From assembly GCF_004310665.1 (NCBI RefSeq), contig NZ_SIXF01000026.1:1-64000 (forward strand): a DNA stretch of 64,000 nt. The letters are read 5' to 3'. The translations under genes and the position numbers were made by a program. The notes under the pieces are model-generated. The model saw only the letters and a program-made list of their open reading frames with translations. It did not search any database and was not told the origin of the DNA. Source of the DNA: Pedobacter kyonggii (GTDB lineage: Bacteria > Bacteroidota > Bacteroidia > Sphingobacteriales > Sphingobacteriaceae). The first letter of the stretch is position 1, and the number at the start of each line of letters is the position of its first letter. Below, piece after piece: positions 26,394 to 35,727 of this stretch.

Positions 26394-26813
26394 TTAATAA
26401 CTAGATCGATCTTCGAGAAATTCTCCGATTTTGAGTATAATTAATTGTTCACTATCCAAAGATTTAGCTTGTACGTTCCATTCATCTGTTACCTCAATAA
26501 TTTCCACCATACTCCCAAAGGGGAAAAATTCGCCTTTATTATCAACAGTAATTTTCACTTTTTCCCCTACTTTTGGCTCTTTAAAGAATAATTGATTTCC
26601 GACTATACTCAGTCCTTCAATTTTTTCCAAATCTGATAAAAGATATTTTCGATAAGGTGATTGCAGATTTTGTGAAACCAATACAAAAGACTGGGTCTCC
26701 ATTTCATATTGAACCTGCATTTTATAGAAAAATTTACCCCTTATTTTGTCTCCCAGATAAATTTTCTCGCCTTGCGCCGTAAGGTAGCCTGTATAAAAAG
26801 ATTCTATATCCAT
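26394..26813 (-). CDS. Hypothetical protein
   Basis: A 139-residue protein not assigned to a family. It has no signal peptide or TM helix. Visible features are an opening MDIESFYTGYLTAQGEKIYL, GDKIRGKFFYKMQVQYEMET and a C-terminal half with beta-strand-like pattern (PKVGEKVKITVDNKGEFFPF). The frame is open 27 codons further upstream, but that part is rich in Trp/Cys/Ser and lies next to the divergent SMC promoter, so the inner ATG is preferred. It sits alone, divergent from smc. A domain of small beta-barrel type is possible. Confidence 0.6.
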   Translation of the reverse strand: MDIESFYTGYLTAQGEKIYLGDKIRGKFFYKMQVQYEMETQSFVLVSQNLQSPYRKYLLSDLEKIEGLSIVGNQLFFKEPKVGEKVKITVDNKGEFFPFGSMVEIIEVTDEWNVQAKSLDSEQLIILKIGEFLEDRSSY

Positions 26814-26936
26814 AAATTGACTGATAAGATCTGATTTCCATTTTAAACACCAAATATGGCTTAAACTTTTAGGATTCTTATTGAAAAACCACAAAATTAT
26901 CCTTATTATTGAACTCGGTTCTCCCGATTACAAACC

Positions 26937-29900
26937 ATGCAACTTACTAGGTTAGAAATTAAAGGTTTTAAGAGCTTTGGCGATAAAGTGACCATCAATT
27001 TTAATGAGGGTGTTACCGCTATTGTTGGTCCTAATGGTTGTGGAAAATCAAATGTAATAGACGCTATGCGCTGGGTTTTGGGCGAACAGAGTACCAAAGC
27101 ACTTCGTTCAGAAAAGATGGAGAACATCATTTTCAACGGAACAAAAAACCGTAAGCAAGCCCAGCTTGCGGAGGTTTCCTTAAGCTTTGATAATACCAAG
27201 AACATCTTGCCAACAGCCTATTCACAGGTTACCGTAACCCGTAAACTCTATAGAAATGGCGATAGTGAGTACCGTTTAAATGATGTTCAATGTAGGTTAA
27301 AAGACATTACCGACCTTTTTCTGGATACCGGAATCGGCTCTGATAGTTATTCGATCATTGAGCTGAAAATGGTTGATGAAATTATTACCAATAAAGAACA
27401 TAGCCGCCGTTCTTTATTTGAAGAAGCATCGGGTATCTCGAAATACAAACTACGTAAAAAACAGACTTTCAGTAAGTTAAAAGATACAGAAACCGATTTA
27501 GAGCGGGTTGAAGATTTACTTTTCGAAATCGAAAAAAACCTTAAAACCCTAGAAAATCAGGCACGTAAAGCTGAACGTTATTACAAGTTGAAAGAGCAAT
27601 ACCGCGAATTGAGTGTTCAGTTGGCTACACACCGCATTGCCTTCTTCCGTACCGACTTAAATGCTTTAGAAACTCAGGAACAAAATCAGCTGGTAAACCG
27701 TACGGAACTCAGTACCAAAATAGATACGGGTGAAGCCGAACTGCAAAAACTGAAGCTAGGTAGTATCAGTCAGGAAAAGAACCTTTCTGTACAACAAAAG
27801 GCCACAAACGAGTTTGTTTCCAAAATCCGTGCTTATGAAAGTGAGAAAAAAGTAAAGAACGAACAGATGCGTTTTTTACAGGAAAAAGAAAGCCGTTTAT
27901 CAGGGGAGCTCGAAAAAGATAAAAATCAGGTTAACCACATTAAATACAACATTAAGCGTTTAAACGAAGAGGTTTTAACAGAAACTGAAGTTTTTAACCG
28001 CCTGGAATCTGATTTAAAAAGTTTAAAATCTACGCTCGACACTTTACGCGAGCAACAGCAGACCGAGAAAAACAGGATTGATAACCTGATCAAATCTGTT
28101 AACGAGTTGCAAAACCAAGTATACCAGTCGCAAAAAGAAATTGATATCCTAAATATTCAAAAAGATGCGCTGGTGCAGGAAACCAACCGGAATGTGGATG
28201 ATACCGAAACCAAAACATTAGAATTAAAGGCTTTCGATCATGCTTTGGCCGAACTCGATATTCAGGTTAGGGAAAAGCAAGCCAATATTAAAAACCTAAC
28301 GGAAGCTGAAGAACTTTTAAAAGAAAAACTGGCTACTGCAGAAATCAATCTAAGTTCGAACAAGGAAAAATTGACGGCTGAAAACCGTAAAAAAGATGCC
28401 AAACAGAACGAATATAACCTGACCAAATCGCTGGTTGATAGTTTGGAGGGTTTTCCTGAATCGATCCGTTTTTTGAAGAAAAATAATGCTTTTGCTAAAA
28501 GTGCCCTGCTCCTTTCTGATATTTTATTCTGTAATGAAGATTATCGCATAGCCATTGAGAATTACCTCGAACCGGTAATGAACCATTATGTGGTTGATCA
28601 GTATGCAGATGCTGTACAGGCCATTAACCTTTTAACCGATGCCAGCCGCGGACGGGCAAACTTTTTTATTTTAGAAAATGTACCCGATAAAAACTCAGTT
28701 ATTGGCACGCATGAAGGACTTATTTCGGCTTTATCAGTCATTGAAGTTGATAAAAAATACCAACACCTCTGCAATCTGCTTTTGCAAAATGTGTACATCG
28801 CAGTAGCTGAGCAAGAAAATTTGTTTAAAGCCACACCAACAGATAGTTTAACCATTTTGGCTAAAAACGGGAAATATGCCCAAACCAAATTTACTCTGGC
28901 AGGTGGCTCTGTGGGTTTATTCGAAGGAAAAAGGATTGGTCGTGCTAAGAATTTAGAAAACCTGGCCAAAGAAATTAAAGCTTCAGAATCATTGATTAAT
29001 CAGTATGATGCTGCAATTAAAGCTGAAACTAATAACATATTTAACCTGAAAGAAGCTTCAAAAATCAATCAGATCAATGCTTTGCAGCAAGAAATGAACC
29101 GTTTAAACAACGAACATATTTCTGTGCAAACCCGTCGCGATCAGTACCAAGAGTTTATTACCACCAGCGAAAACCGTAAAACAGATATTGCACAAAAGAT
29201 AGTATCCATAGAAAAAGCCTTATCGGAAAAATTGCCTGCATTGGTTCAATTGCAAAAAGATCAGCAAGAAGCGCATGTAAATTTGCAGGAACAACAACTT
29301 AATTATCAGGAAATTGCCGATCATGTAAACGAAAGCGCAGGCAAATATAACCAGGATAACATCCGTTTCCATCAACAACAAAATAAGTTATCAGGCTTAG
29401 AAAAAGATTTAGATTATCGTTTTGTACAGGAAGAAGCTTTAAATAAGCGCATAGCCCAAAACGATAAAGAATTACAGGAAGCACTGACCCAAATTACAAC
29501 AACGTTGCAGCACACTGACCTGAATGATGATACACTTTTAGAGATGTATCAACAACGTGAAGAGATGGAAAAAGGGCTTGCAGAAGCTGAGCAAGCTTAT
29601 TTCACAAGCAAAGGAAGCATTAACGAGGTTGAAAACGACCTGACCAATATCCGTAAAACCCGCGAAGAAACCGATTTCTTATTAACGGAGATTAAGGATA
29701 AAAAGAATGCATTAAAAATCGATCTGAATGCATTAAAAGAACGTTTAGCCGTCGAATTCAACATCGACATCAACGATCTATTAGAATCAAATACCGAAAT
29801 TGAAGCTTTAGAAAGTGAGTTCGATCTCCGCCAAAAGGTAGAGCGGATGAAACGTCAACTTGACGAATTTGGCGCCATTAACTCTATGGCAATGGAGGCC

Positions 29901-30476
29901 TTTAAAGAAATGGAAGAGCGTTATACTTTTATTCAGAACCAGAAAAAAGACCTTAATGCTGCAAAAACCGATCTTTTACAAACGATTAAGGAGATAGACG
30001 ATACGGCTAAAGATAAATTTATGCAGGCCTTTACCCAGGCCCGTGAGCATTTTATCGTAGTTTTCCGTTCTTTATTTAACGAAGAAGATAGCTGCGACCT
30101 GATTTTATCAGATATCAATAATCCTTTGGAGGCCGATATTGATATTATTGCCCGTCCGAAAGGGAAAAGACCTTTATCCATCAATCAGTTATCTGGTGGG
30201 GAAAAGACTTTAACGGCTACTGCACTATTGTTTTCACTTTATCTGCTAAAACCTGCTCCTTTCTGTATTTTCGATGAGGTTGATGCACCTTTGGATGATA
30301 CCAACATTGATAAATTCAATAATATTATCCGTAAATTCTCCGATCAATCGCAGTTTATCATCGTATCGCACAACAAACGTACCATTGCCAGCACCGATAT
30401 TATTTATGGGGTTACTATGGTAGAGCAGGGCGTTTCGAGGGTTGTAGCGGTAGATTTAAGAGAAGTCGCAGCTTAG
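26937..30476 (+). CDS. smc: Chromosome segregation protein SMC
   Basis: A 1179-residue SMC ATPase that, with ScpA/ScpB, compacts and segregates the chromosome. The N-terminal head has Walker A GPNGCGKSNVIDAMRW (about residues 32-47). Coiled coils run about 170-500 and 680-1010. The hinge lies at about 510-640 (FPESIRFLKKNNAFAKSALL and VDQYADAVQAINLLTDASRG). The C-terminal head has the signature LSGGEKTLTATALLFSLYLL and Walker B PAPFCIFDEVDAPLDDTN. Length is normal for bacterial SMC. The scpA and scpB genes are not in the window. Confidence 0.97.
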   Translation: MQLTRLEIKGFKSFGDKVTINFNEGVTAIVGPNGCGKSNVIDAMRWVLGEQSTKALRSEKMENIIFNGTKNRKQAQLAEVSLSFDNTKNILPTAYSQVTVTRKLYRNGDSEYRLNDVQCRLKDITDLFLDTGIGSDSYSIIELKMVDEIITNKEHSRRSLFEEASGISKYKLRKKQTFSKLKDTETDLERVEDLLFEIEKNLKTLENQARKAERYYKLKEQYRELSVQLATHRIAFFRTDLNALETQEQNQLVNRTELSTKIDTGEAELQKLKLGSISQEKNLSVQQKATNEFVSKIRAYESEKKVKNEQMRFLQEKESRLSGELEKDKNQVNHIKYNIKRLNEEVLTETEVFNRLESDLKSLKSTLDTLREQQQTEKNRIDNLIKSVNELQNQVYQSQKEIDILNIQKDALVQETNRNVDDTETKTLELKAFDHALAELDIQVREKQANIKNLTEAEELLKEKLATAEINLSSNKEKLTAENRKKDAKQNEYNLTKSLVDSLEGFPESIRFLKKNNAFAKSALLLSDILFCNEDYRIAIENYLEPVMNHYVVDQYADAVQAINLLTDASRGRANFFILENVPDKNSVIGTHEGLISALSVIEVDKKYQHLCNLLLQNVYIAVAEQENLFKATPTDSLTILAKNGKYAQTKFTLAGGSVGLFEGKRIGRAKNLENLAKEIKASESLINQYDAAIKAETNNIFNLKEASKINQINALQQEMNRLNNEHISVQTRRDQYQEFITTSENRKTDIAQKIVSIEKALSEKLPALVQLQKDQQEAHVNLQEQQLNYQEIADHVNESAGKYNQDNIRFHQQQNKLSGLEKDLDYRFVQEEALNKRIAQNDKELQEALTQITTTLQHTDLNDDTLLEMYQQREEMEKGLAEAEQAYFTSKGSINEVENDLTNIRKTREETDFLLTEIKDKKNALKIDLNALKERLAVEFNIDINDLLESNTEIEALESEFDLRQKVERMKRQLDEFGAINSMAMEAFKEMEERYTFIQNQKKDLNAAKTDLLQTIKEIDDTAKDKFMQAFTQAREHFIVVFRSLFNEEDSCDLILSDINNPLEADIDIIARPKGKRPLSINQLSGGEKTLTATALLFSLYLLKPAPFCIFDEVDAPLDDTNIDKFNNIIRKFSDQSQFIIVSHNKRTIASTDIIYGVTMVEQGVSRVVAVDLREVAA

Positions 30477-30487
30477 CTCCGTATTTT

Positions 30488-30530
30488 CGTCTTTGCGAGA
30501 AGGCTTTTCAGCCGACGAAGCAATCTTTTA
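30488..30530. repeat. CGTCATTGCGAG-family repeat, left arm only
   Basis: CGTCTTTGCGAGAAGGCTTTTCAGCC-type arm followed by GACGAAGCAATC, beginning 12 bases after the smc stop codon. The opposite arm is missing. Confidence 0.6.
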
Positions 30531-30634
30531 TTTGCATTTTTTCAATTAGAAAATGAAAGCCACTACAGTACTAAAAACAACGTTTTCCCTTCTATAATCT
30601 AATAATTAATATCTTTAAGAAAATTTAACGCGAT

Positions 30635-30728
30635 GGTCGTCCTTTCGAGCGGATTGCAACGAAGTCGAGAAATCTACTCCAATAGACCTCTCCATTCCGC
30701 AATGCTCCAGTCGGGATGACGATCCTAA
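30635..30728. repeat. Dispersed repeat GGTCGTCCTTTCGAGC...GTCGGGATGACGATCC
   Basis: Loose palindrome with inner pair GCGGATTGCAACG / TTCCGCAATGC. Its right end supplies a spurious ATG upstream of the M28 peptidase gene, which is why the downstream ATG is chosen for that gene. Confidence 0.55.
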
Positions 30729-30745
30729 CTTATTACAAAATAACC

Positions 30746-31720
30746 ATGAAAATCCTATATATTCTTCCCTTAGCCATGATGCTAAGCTGCTGTTCATCAG
30801 TAAAAAATCAAAATAATCCAACTTCTGGCAAATTGGATACCCAATTATTAAAAGATGTTGAGGTATTATCATCAGATGCTTATCAAGGTAGAAAAACCGG
30901 AACAAAAGGCGCTGAAATGGCCAGGGCATACATTATAGAAAGATTTCAAAAATTAGGATTAAAATCTTACCCTCAGCATGTAAACTATGCCCAGGAGTTC
31001 ACTTTTAACGGAAGAGGCAATACGAAAATAAATGGCACCAACATCATCGGCTACGTTCCGGGCAAAGGAACCAATGTTATTGTGGTATCTGCCCATTACG
31101 ACCATTTAGGTGTAGTAAAAGGCGAAGTTTTTAATGGTGCTGATGATAATGCATCGGGAACTGCAGGATTATTAAAAATTGCCGCCTACTTTGCTAAAAA
31201 CAAACCAAATAACACGATCATTTTCGCGGCTTTCGATGCGGAAGAAATGGGCTTACAGGGTGCAAAGGCATTTGTAGGCAATCCACCAGTGCCAATTAAT
31301 ACTATCGCCATTGATTTAAACATGGATATGATCAGCCATAGTGATAAAGGTGAACTTTATGTCTGCGGGACTTTCAAATATCCTGATTTAAAGAAGTATG
31401 TAGATACGACTAAAACCAATATCAAATTGCTTTTCGGCCACGACGATCCAAAACAAGGTCACGATAATTGGACAAACCAAAGCGACCAAGGCGCATTTAA
31501 TGCTAAAAATATCCCATTCTTATATTTTGGCGTAGAAGATCACAAAGATTACCACAAAGCCAGCGACGAATATTCTACCATTACCAAGCAATTTTTCAGC
31601 AATGCAGCAAGTGCTGTATTAGATGTTGTAAAAAGTATCGACAAACAAACCGGCTTACAACAGTTGTTAAAGGATAAAATGATCATGATGGACAATCCAA
31701 GAAAATCGGAAAGATTTTAA
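30746..31720 (+). CDS. M28-family zinc peptidase, lipoprotein
   Basis: A 324-residue metallo-aminopeptidase of family M28. A lipoprotein signal peptide (MKILYILPLAMMLSCC) puts it in the envelope. Zinc ligands and catalytic residues are in VVSAHYDHLG (His, Asp), NGADDNASGTAG (bridging Asp), FDAEEMGLQGA (Glu-Glu) and MDMISHSDKG (Asp), with the final His near YHKASDEY. A PA-type insert is absent, so it is a compact member. The frame opens ten codons upstream within a dispersed repeat; the lipoprotein start is chosen. It likely trims peptides taken up from the environment. Confidence 0.88.
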   Translation: MKILYILPLAMMLSCCSSVKNQNNPTSGKLDTQLLKDVEVLSSDAYQGRKTGTKGAEMARAYIIERFQKLGLKSYPQHVNYAQEFTFNGRGNTKINGTNIIGYVPGKGTNVIVVSAHYDHLGVVKGEVFNGADDNASGTAGLLKIAAYFAKNKPNNTIIFAAFDAEEMGLQGAKAFVGNPPVPINTIAIDLNMDMISHSDKGELYVCGTFKYPDLKKYVDTTKTNIKLLFGHDDPKQGHDNWTNQSDQGAFNAKNIPFLYFGVEDHKDYHKASDEYSTITKQFFSNAASAVLDVVKSIDKQTGLQQLLKDKMIMMDNPRKSERF

Positions 31721-31741
31721 CAAACTGATTGATATAAATCC

Positions 31742-31769
31742 AAACCTGCCCTATACGGCAGGTTTTTTT
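31742..31769 (+). terminator. Rho-independent terminator after M28 peptidase
   Basis: AAACCTGCC and GGCAGGTTT form a 9-bp stem around CTATAC, followed by TTTTT, about 22 bases after the stop codon. Confidence 0.85.
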
Positions 31770-31830
31770 ATGCTTTATAAATTTTATAAGTAAAAATTAT
31801 TTATCTGTATATCAAATAATTACAAATAAA

Positions 31831-31897
31831 ACTACAAAAATAGTTTGTAAACTATTTTTGTAGTAGTAACTTCAATTAACCAAACTATAAAAATAGT
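31831..31897. promoter_or_regulatory. Triple BlaI-type operator
   Basis: Three 14-base sites of the form ACTA-N6-TAGT lie directly before blaI: ACTACAAAAATAGT (31831), ACTATTTTTGTAGT (31851) and ACTATAAAAATAGT (31884). The first two are inverted relative to each other and together make a perfect 34-base palindrome with a two-base centre. The last ends four bases before the start codon. BlaI/MecI dimers bind TACA/TGTA-type palindromes; the match is by form and position. Confidence 0.7.
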
Positions 31898-31901
31898 TGC
31901 T

Positions 31902-32273
31902 ATGATAAAAGAACTAACAAAAGCAGAAGAACAGATTATGCTCATCCTTTGGGAAATGGGCGAAGCCTTAGTAAAAGACGTTATCGAAAAAATGAACGAA
32001 CCCAAACCCGCTTATAACACGGTTTCGACCGTAATAAGGGTTTTAGAAACTAAAGGCTTTGTTGACCATAAAGCTATAGGCAATACGCATATCTACTTCC
32101 CCATTATAAAAGAAACTGATTATAAACGCTTTGCATTAGATAAGGTAATGAGCAACTATTTCGAAAACTCCTACGAGAGCCTGGTTTCTTTCTTGGTAAA
32201 AGAAAAAAGTATGGGTACTGAAGAACTCAATGAAATTATCCAATTGGCAGAGAAACTTAAAAAAGATAAGTAA
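31902..32273 (+). CDS. BlaI/MecI/CopY-family repressor
   Basis: A 123-residue winged-helix repressor. LTKAEEQIMLILWEMGEALV (residues 5-24) and AYNTVSTVIRVLETKGFVDH (about 37-56) form the DNA-binding domain; the C-terminal helices (about 75-120) are for dimerisation and contain the region cleaved in the Bla/Mec systems. Its stop overlaps the start of the M56 gene by one base (TAATG). Three palindromes directly upstream point to autorepression. No beta-lactamase is nearby, so the true signal is unknown; copper is a less likely alternative. Confidence 0.9.
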   Translation: MIKELTKAEEQIMLILWEMGEALVKDVIEKMNEPKPAYNTVSTVIRVLETKGFVDHKAIGNTHIYFPIIKETDYKRFALDKVMSNYFENSYESLVSFLVKEKSMGTEELNEIIQLAEKLKKDK

Positions 32274-33706
32274 TGAGCTGGTTATATTATTTACTCGAAG
32301 CAAATCTATATCTTATCCTATTTTATGGATTTTATAGATTATTCCTCCACAGGGAAACCTTTTACAGGTTAAACAGATACTATCTGATTTTCAGCTCGAT
32401 ATCGGCATTTGTACTTCCATTTTTTCAGTTGGGATTTTTAAAAGAAGAAATGGTAGTCGATTATTCTGGATATACTCAAATTGAAGTGCCGGTATCTGCT
32501 TTGAATATAGTAAATGCTCTTTTACTATTCTATCTCACGATTTCTATCGTATTAACATTAAAAGTTTTGTGGGGATTAAGGCACATCGCAAAGTTAATGC
32601 GGAACGTCCGAAAAAATAAACAAAATGGTATCACATTTATAGAGATCGAAAATTCAAAAATGGCATTTTCATTTTTCAATCTACTGTTTATTGATCCCGA
32701 AATGAATCAAAAAGCTACAGTATTAAAACACGAAATGGTTCATATCAAACAAAGGCATAGTCTCGACATTCTATTATTCGAAATGATACAAATCTCCAGT
32801 TGGTTCAATCCAATTATCTATTTAATTAAGAACGATATCAGGCTCGTCCACGAATACCTTGCCGATGAGGCCACCACTAAAAAAGACATTACCAAATATG
32901 ATTATGCTTTATTCCTGATCCAAAATTCTTATGGCAATCAAGAAGCTACAATTAGTAATCACTTTTTCAATTCGTCACTACTAAAAAATAGAATAAGTAT
33001 GTTAAACCAAAAAAAATCGGCAAAATGGGCCAGGCTCAAATTGTTATTTATCATTCCACTAATTGGATCTATGCTGTTCTTATCTACGACAGCATTTACA
33101 AAAGACTATAATACTATCCAATTAGGGCAAAAAAAGGAAAGTTTAACCATTGTCCTTCAGGACACTACTAAGAAAAAGTCTGATAATAGGAGATTACCTC
33201 CACCACCAAAGGAACCATATACAGCCAAAGCCAAAAAAGTTACGGAAATAACGATAAATGAACCCATTATTAAAAAAGGCGACAAAAGGATACCACCGCC
33301 TCCACCCGTAGAACCCGGCTCCTTAAAAGCGAAAAAGCTTAGTGTACCAAAAGTAGACCAAGTTCGTTTTGCTCCTCCTATTGTTAAAAAAGGTGGAAAA
33401 AAGTTGCCCCCACCTGTTGTGAGGAAAGATAAATCGGCATTGCCACCACCACCGCCGCCGATTGAGCCAAAACCAGAAAAAAAAGGGAATGACAATGAGC
33501 CAACTACGGTTAATCTTGTTCAAGCTACAGAGACTAAGGTAATCAAGCGGGATCACACGTTATCCTCAGATCAAAAAGATATTAAAGAGGTAGCGGTGAA
33601 GGGATATGCTACTACTATAAATGCAAAAAAGAAAGGTGATGTAAACACAATCAGGGTAACACCCGTTAAAGAAATCACAATTACAGGTTATCCAAAAAAG
33701 CAATAA
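32273..33706 (+). CDS. M56-family BlaR1-like transmembrane metallopeptidase
   Basis: A 477-residue inner-membrane sensor-peptidase that would inactivate the cognate BlaI repressor. Four TM helices are seen (near 5-20, 35-55, 80-100 and 260-280). The zinc motif HEMVHIKQRHSLD (HExxH, about residue 160) is cytoplasmic, with VHEYLADEAT giving the third ligand. The C-terminal part after the last TM (about 285-477) is not a penicillin-binding domain. It has three Pro/Lys-rich repeats (RRLPPPPKEPY, KRIPPPPPVEPG, ALPPPPPPIEPKP) and ends in KEVAVKGYATT and KEITITGYPKKQ, motifs like those at SusC/TonB plug edges. The ligand is unknown. Confidence 0.85.
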   Translation: MSWLYYLLEANLYLILFYGFYRLFLHRETFYRLNRYYLIFSSISAFVLPFFQLGFLKEEMVVDYSGYTQIEVPVSALNIVNALLLFYLTISIVLTLKVLWGLRHIAKLMRNVRKNKQNGITFIEIENSKMAFSFFNLLFIDPEMNQKATVLKHEMVHIKQRHSLDILLFEMIQISSWFNPIIYLIKNDIRLVHEYLADEATTKKDITKYDYALFLIQNSYGNQEATISNHFFNSSLLKNRISMLNQKKSAKWARLKLLFIIPLIGSMLFLSTTAFTKDYNTIQLGQKKESLTIVLQDTTKKKSDNRRLPPPPKEPYTAKAKKVTEITINEPIIKKGDKRIPPPPPVEPGSLKAKKLSVPKVDQVRFAPPIVKKGGKKLPPPVVRKDKSALPPPPPPIEPKPEKKGNDNEPTTVNLVQATETKVIKRDHTLSSDQKDIKEVAVKGYATTINAKKKGDVNTIRVTPVKEITITGYPKKQ

Positions 33707-34342
33707 CTACTGCGGTACATAAACCACATATTTAGTCTCAAAAAAATCTTCTTCAAAATAAGCTGAAAGCGGGTATAACTCTGCTTTCAGTTTTGATTCT
33801 TTGATCTCTTCTGCCAAATCACCTCCTTTTAAATACAAAATTCCATTCGGAATGGCGTTTAAGGAGTCTTTTTTAAATTTGCCCTGTATCCATGGATAAA
33901 ATTCGCCCAAACGCGTAACCGCTCTCGATACCACAAAATTAAATTTCTCCTTAATCTGCTCGGCTCTTAAATGGTCGCCCCTTAAATTCTCCAAACCTAA
34001 TGCCGAAGCCACTTCTTTTACCACTTTAATCTTTTTTCCGATAGAATCGACCAGATAAAAATCTGTTTCAGGAAACAAAATGGCCAATGGTATGCCCGGA
34101 AACCCACCACCTGTACCTACATCTAAAACCGATTCGCCAGCTTTAAAATTGCATACTTTAGCTATCCCCAACGAGTGCAGTACGTGGCGCTCATATAACT
34201 CTTCGATATCCTTTCTCGAAATTACATTAATCTGTGCATTCCAAAAGCTATATAAATCGAACAATTGCGAAAATTGAGCAATCTGTTTATCACTTAGGTT
34301 AGGAAAATATTTTAAAACGATATTGGGCTTTACATCAAGCAT
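33707..34342 (-). CDS. rsmG: 16S rRNA (guanine527-N7)-methyltransferase RsmG
   Basis: A 211-residue SAM-dependent methyltransferase acting on G527 of 16S rRNA. The SAM motif VLDVGTGGGFPGIPLAILFP (about residues 70-89) is nearly identical to the GidB/RsmG signature. FNVVSRAV-like FVVSRAVTRLGEF follows, and the N-terminal YSFWNAQINVISRKDIEELY is the rRNA-recognition start. Length is that of the family. It follows a glycosyltransferase gene by 26 bases on the same strand; its stop is directly adjacent to that of the convergent M56 gene. Confidence 0.93.
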   Translation of the reverse strand: MLDVKPNIVLKYFPNLSDKQIAQFSQLFDLYSFWNAQINVISRKDIEELYERHVLHSLGIAKVCNFKAGESVLDVGTGGGFPGIPLAILFPETDFYLVDSIGKKIKVVKEVASALGLENLRGDHLRAEQIKEKFNFVVSRAVTRLGEFYPWIQGKFKKDSLNAIPNGILYLKGGDLAEEIKESKLKAELYPLSAYFEEDFFETKYVVYVPQ

Positions 34343-34368
34343 ATTGTAATTGCTAAAGGATTATTGAA

Positions 34369-35496
34369 TTATTTCCAGTTTACTTTTTTCTTGCCAAACA
34401 TGGCTAAAAATCCGTTCATGGTTAAAAACAGAAACAAAAGTATGTCTAAAATCGGGAACCACCAACGCAAATCGCTATAGTTTAAGCGTTTCAGCACCTT
34501 CGGGTAGATAAAACACCTGATGATGATGCTTAATCCGAGGATGCCCAAGGCTACATATTGCGCCTCACGACTGAAAAACATACATGCGGCAAAGGATGCA
34601 TAAAACAAAAACTGAAAAACAATCTGAAGGCTCAAAATAAACTTGTGCTTTGATTTATAGAACTTTCCAGCGCCAAAATGACGCTTTTTCTGCCTCAGGT
34701 AACCTGCCCAGGTATTATTAGGTTCGCTCCAAACATGGCTATCGCGGTGTAAACGGATCTCTGTATTGTATTTATTGGCGTGTGCGTTTACAAATAAATC
34801 ATCATCGCCTGATGGGATATGCATGTGCGCTGCAAAGCCTTTATTTTTGAAAAAAAGCGATTTTTTATAGGCCATATTACGTCCAACCCCCATATACGGC
34901 ATACCTTTTAAGGCGAAAGCCAGGTAATTTACAGCAGTAAAAAAGGTTTCGAACCGGATTAATGCATTTAGCAGACTTCTTTTTTTCATATAGGGCGAGT
35001 AGCCCAAAACGATTTCAGTATTTTCATCAGCAGGCTGCTGCATATCCATTAACCAATGCGCAGAAGCTGGTGTACAATCTGCATCAGTAAAAACCAACCA
35101 ATCGTACTTAGCGGCCTTTATTCCCATGGTTACCGCAAATTTCTTACCTGCTATAAATTTATCGTTATCTAAAATCTTAACTACTTTCAGGTTACGGTGT
35201 TTCTTCTCTAATTGTTCTAAAAACTCCTCTGTACCATCCCAAGAGCGATCGTTAACCACCACAACTTCGAACTCCGGATAATCCTGGCTTAATAATGCAG
35301 GCAGATACTGCTCTAAATTTACAATTTCGTTTCGGGCACAAACAATTACACTTAATGGTTTTTGAGCAGAGAGTGGAATCTCCTCGATAGCTACATTGGC
35401 CAATTTCAAATGAACAAAAAGTACATAGTAAAGCTGAACCAAAAGGCAAAAGGCCAATATCGAGAGCAGAATAATTTCAAGCAGGGTTAATATCAC
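34369..35496 (-). CDS. Glycosyltransferase family 2, membrane-bound
   Basis: A GT-A fold transferase with an N-terminal TM helix and three C-terminal ones (near the end, FIYPKVL... to FLFLTMNGFLAMFG). Catalytic motifs: VIVCARNEIVNLEQYLPALL (nucleotide binding), VVVNDRSWDGTEEFLE, DXD-like VFTDADCTPASAHW, then SGDDDLFVNAHANKYNT and YLRQKKRHFGAGKFY (QxxRH). It is of the processive or polyprenol type and probably makes an envelope glycan. The frame opens 30 codons earlier, but a TATTTTTG promoter-like box lies in those codons, so a GTG start is preferred; this is uncertain. Confidence 0.8.
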   Translation of the reverse strand: MILTLLEIILLSILAFCLLVQLYYVLFVHLKLANVAIEEIPLSAQKPLSVIVCARNEIVNLEQYLPALLSQDYPEFEVVVVNDRSWDGTEEFLEQLEKKHRNLKVVKILDNDKFIAGKKFAVTMGIKAAKYDWLVFTDADCTPASAHWLMDMQQPADENTEIVLGYSPYMKKRSLLNALIRFETFFTAVNYLAFALKGMPYMGVGRNMAYKKSLFFKNKGFAAHMHIPSGDDDLFVNAHANKYNTEIRLHRDSHVWSEPNNTWAGYLRQKKRHFGAGKFYKSKHKFILSLQIVFQFLFYASFAACMFFSREAQYVALGILGLSIIIRCFIYPKVLKRLNYSDLRWWFPILDILLFLFLTMNGFLAMFGKKKVNWK

Positions 35497-35727
35497 GATG
35501 GTAAAATAAACAGGCGCAAATTTCTCATTTTTAATCTGTAAATCACTTTTATGTGGATAAAAAATTAAACAAAAATATGCCCTCAATTTTTGCTATTTTT
35601 GGCAGATTTTCGACGAGAAAAAACACATATAAACCGCCAACCGTTAAAATAACAATTAGTTTTAATAAAATGTATTTTGATGGTGGTAAGCTCCACCTAA
35701 CAATTGGAGAAAAATAAATAGAAACAG

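Noticed and set aside
33157-33556. Gly/Ser-rich minus-strand frames opposite the M56 gene
   Set aside because: They are the complement of the Pro/Lys repeats; the plus-strand gene is well supported.
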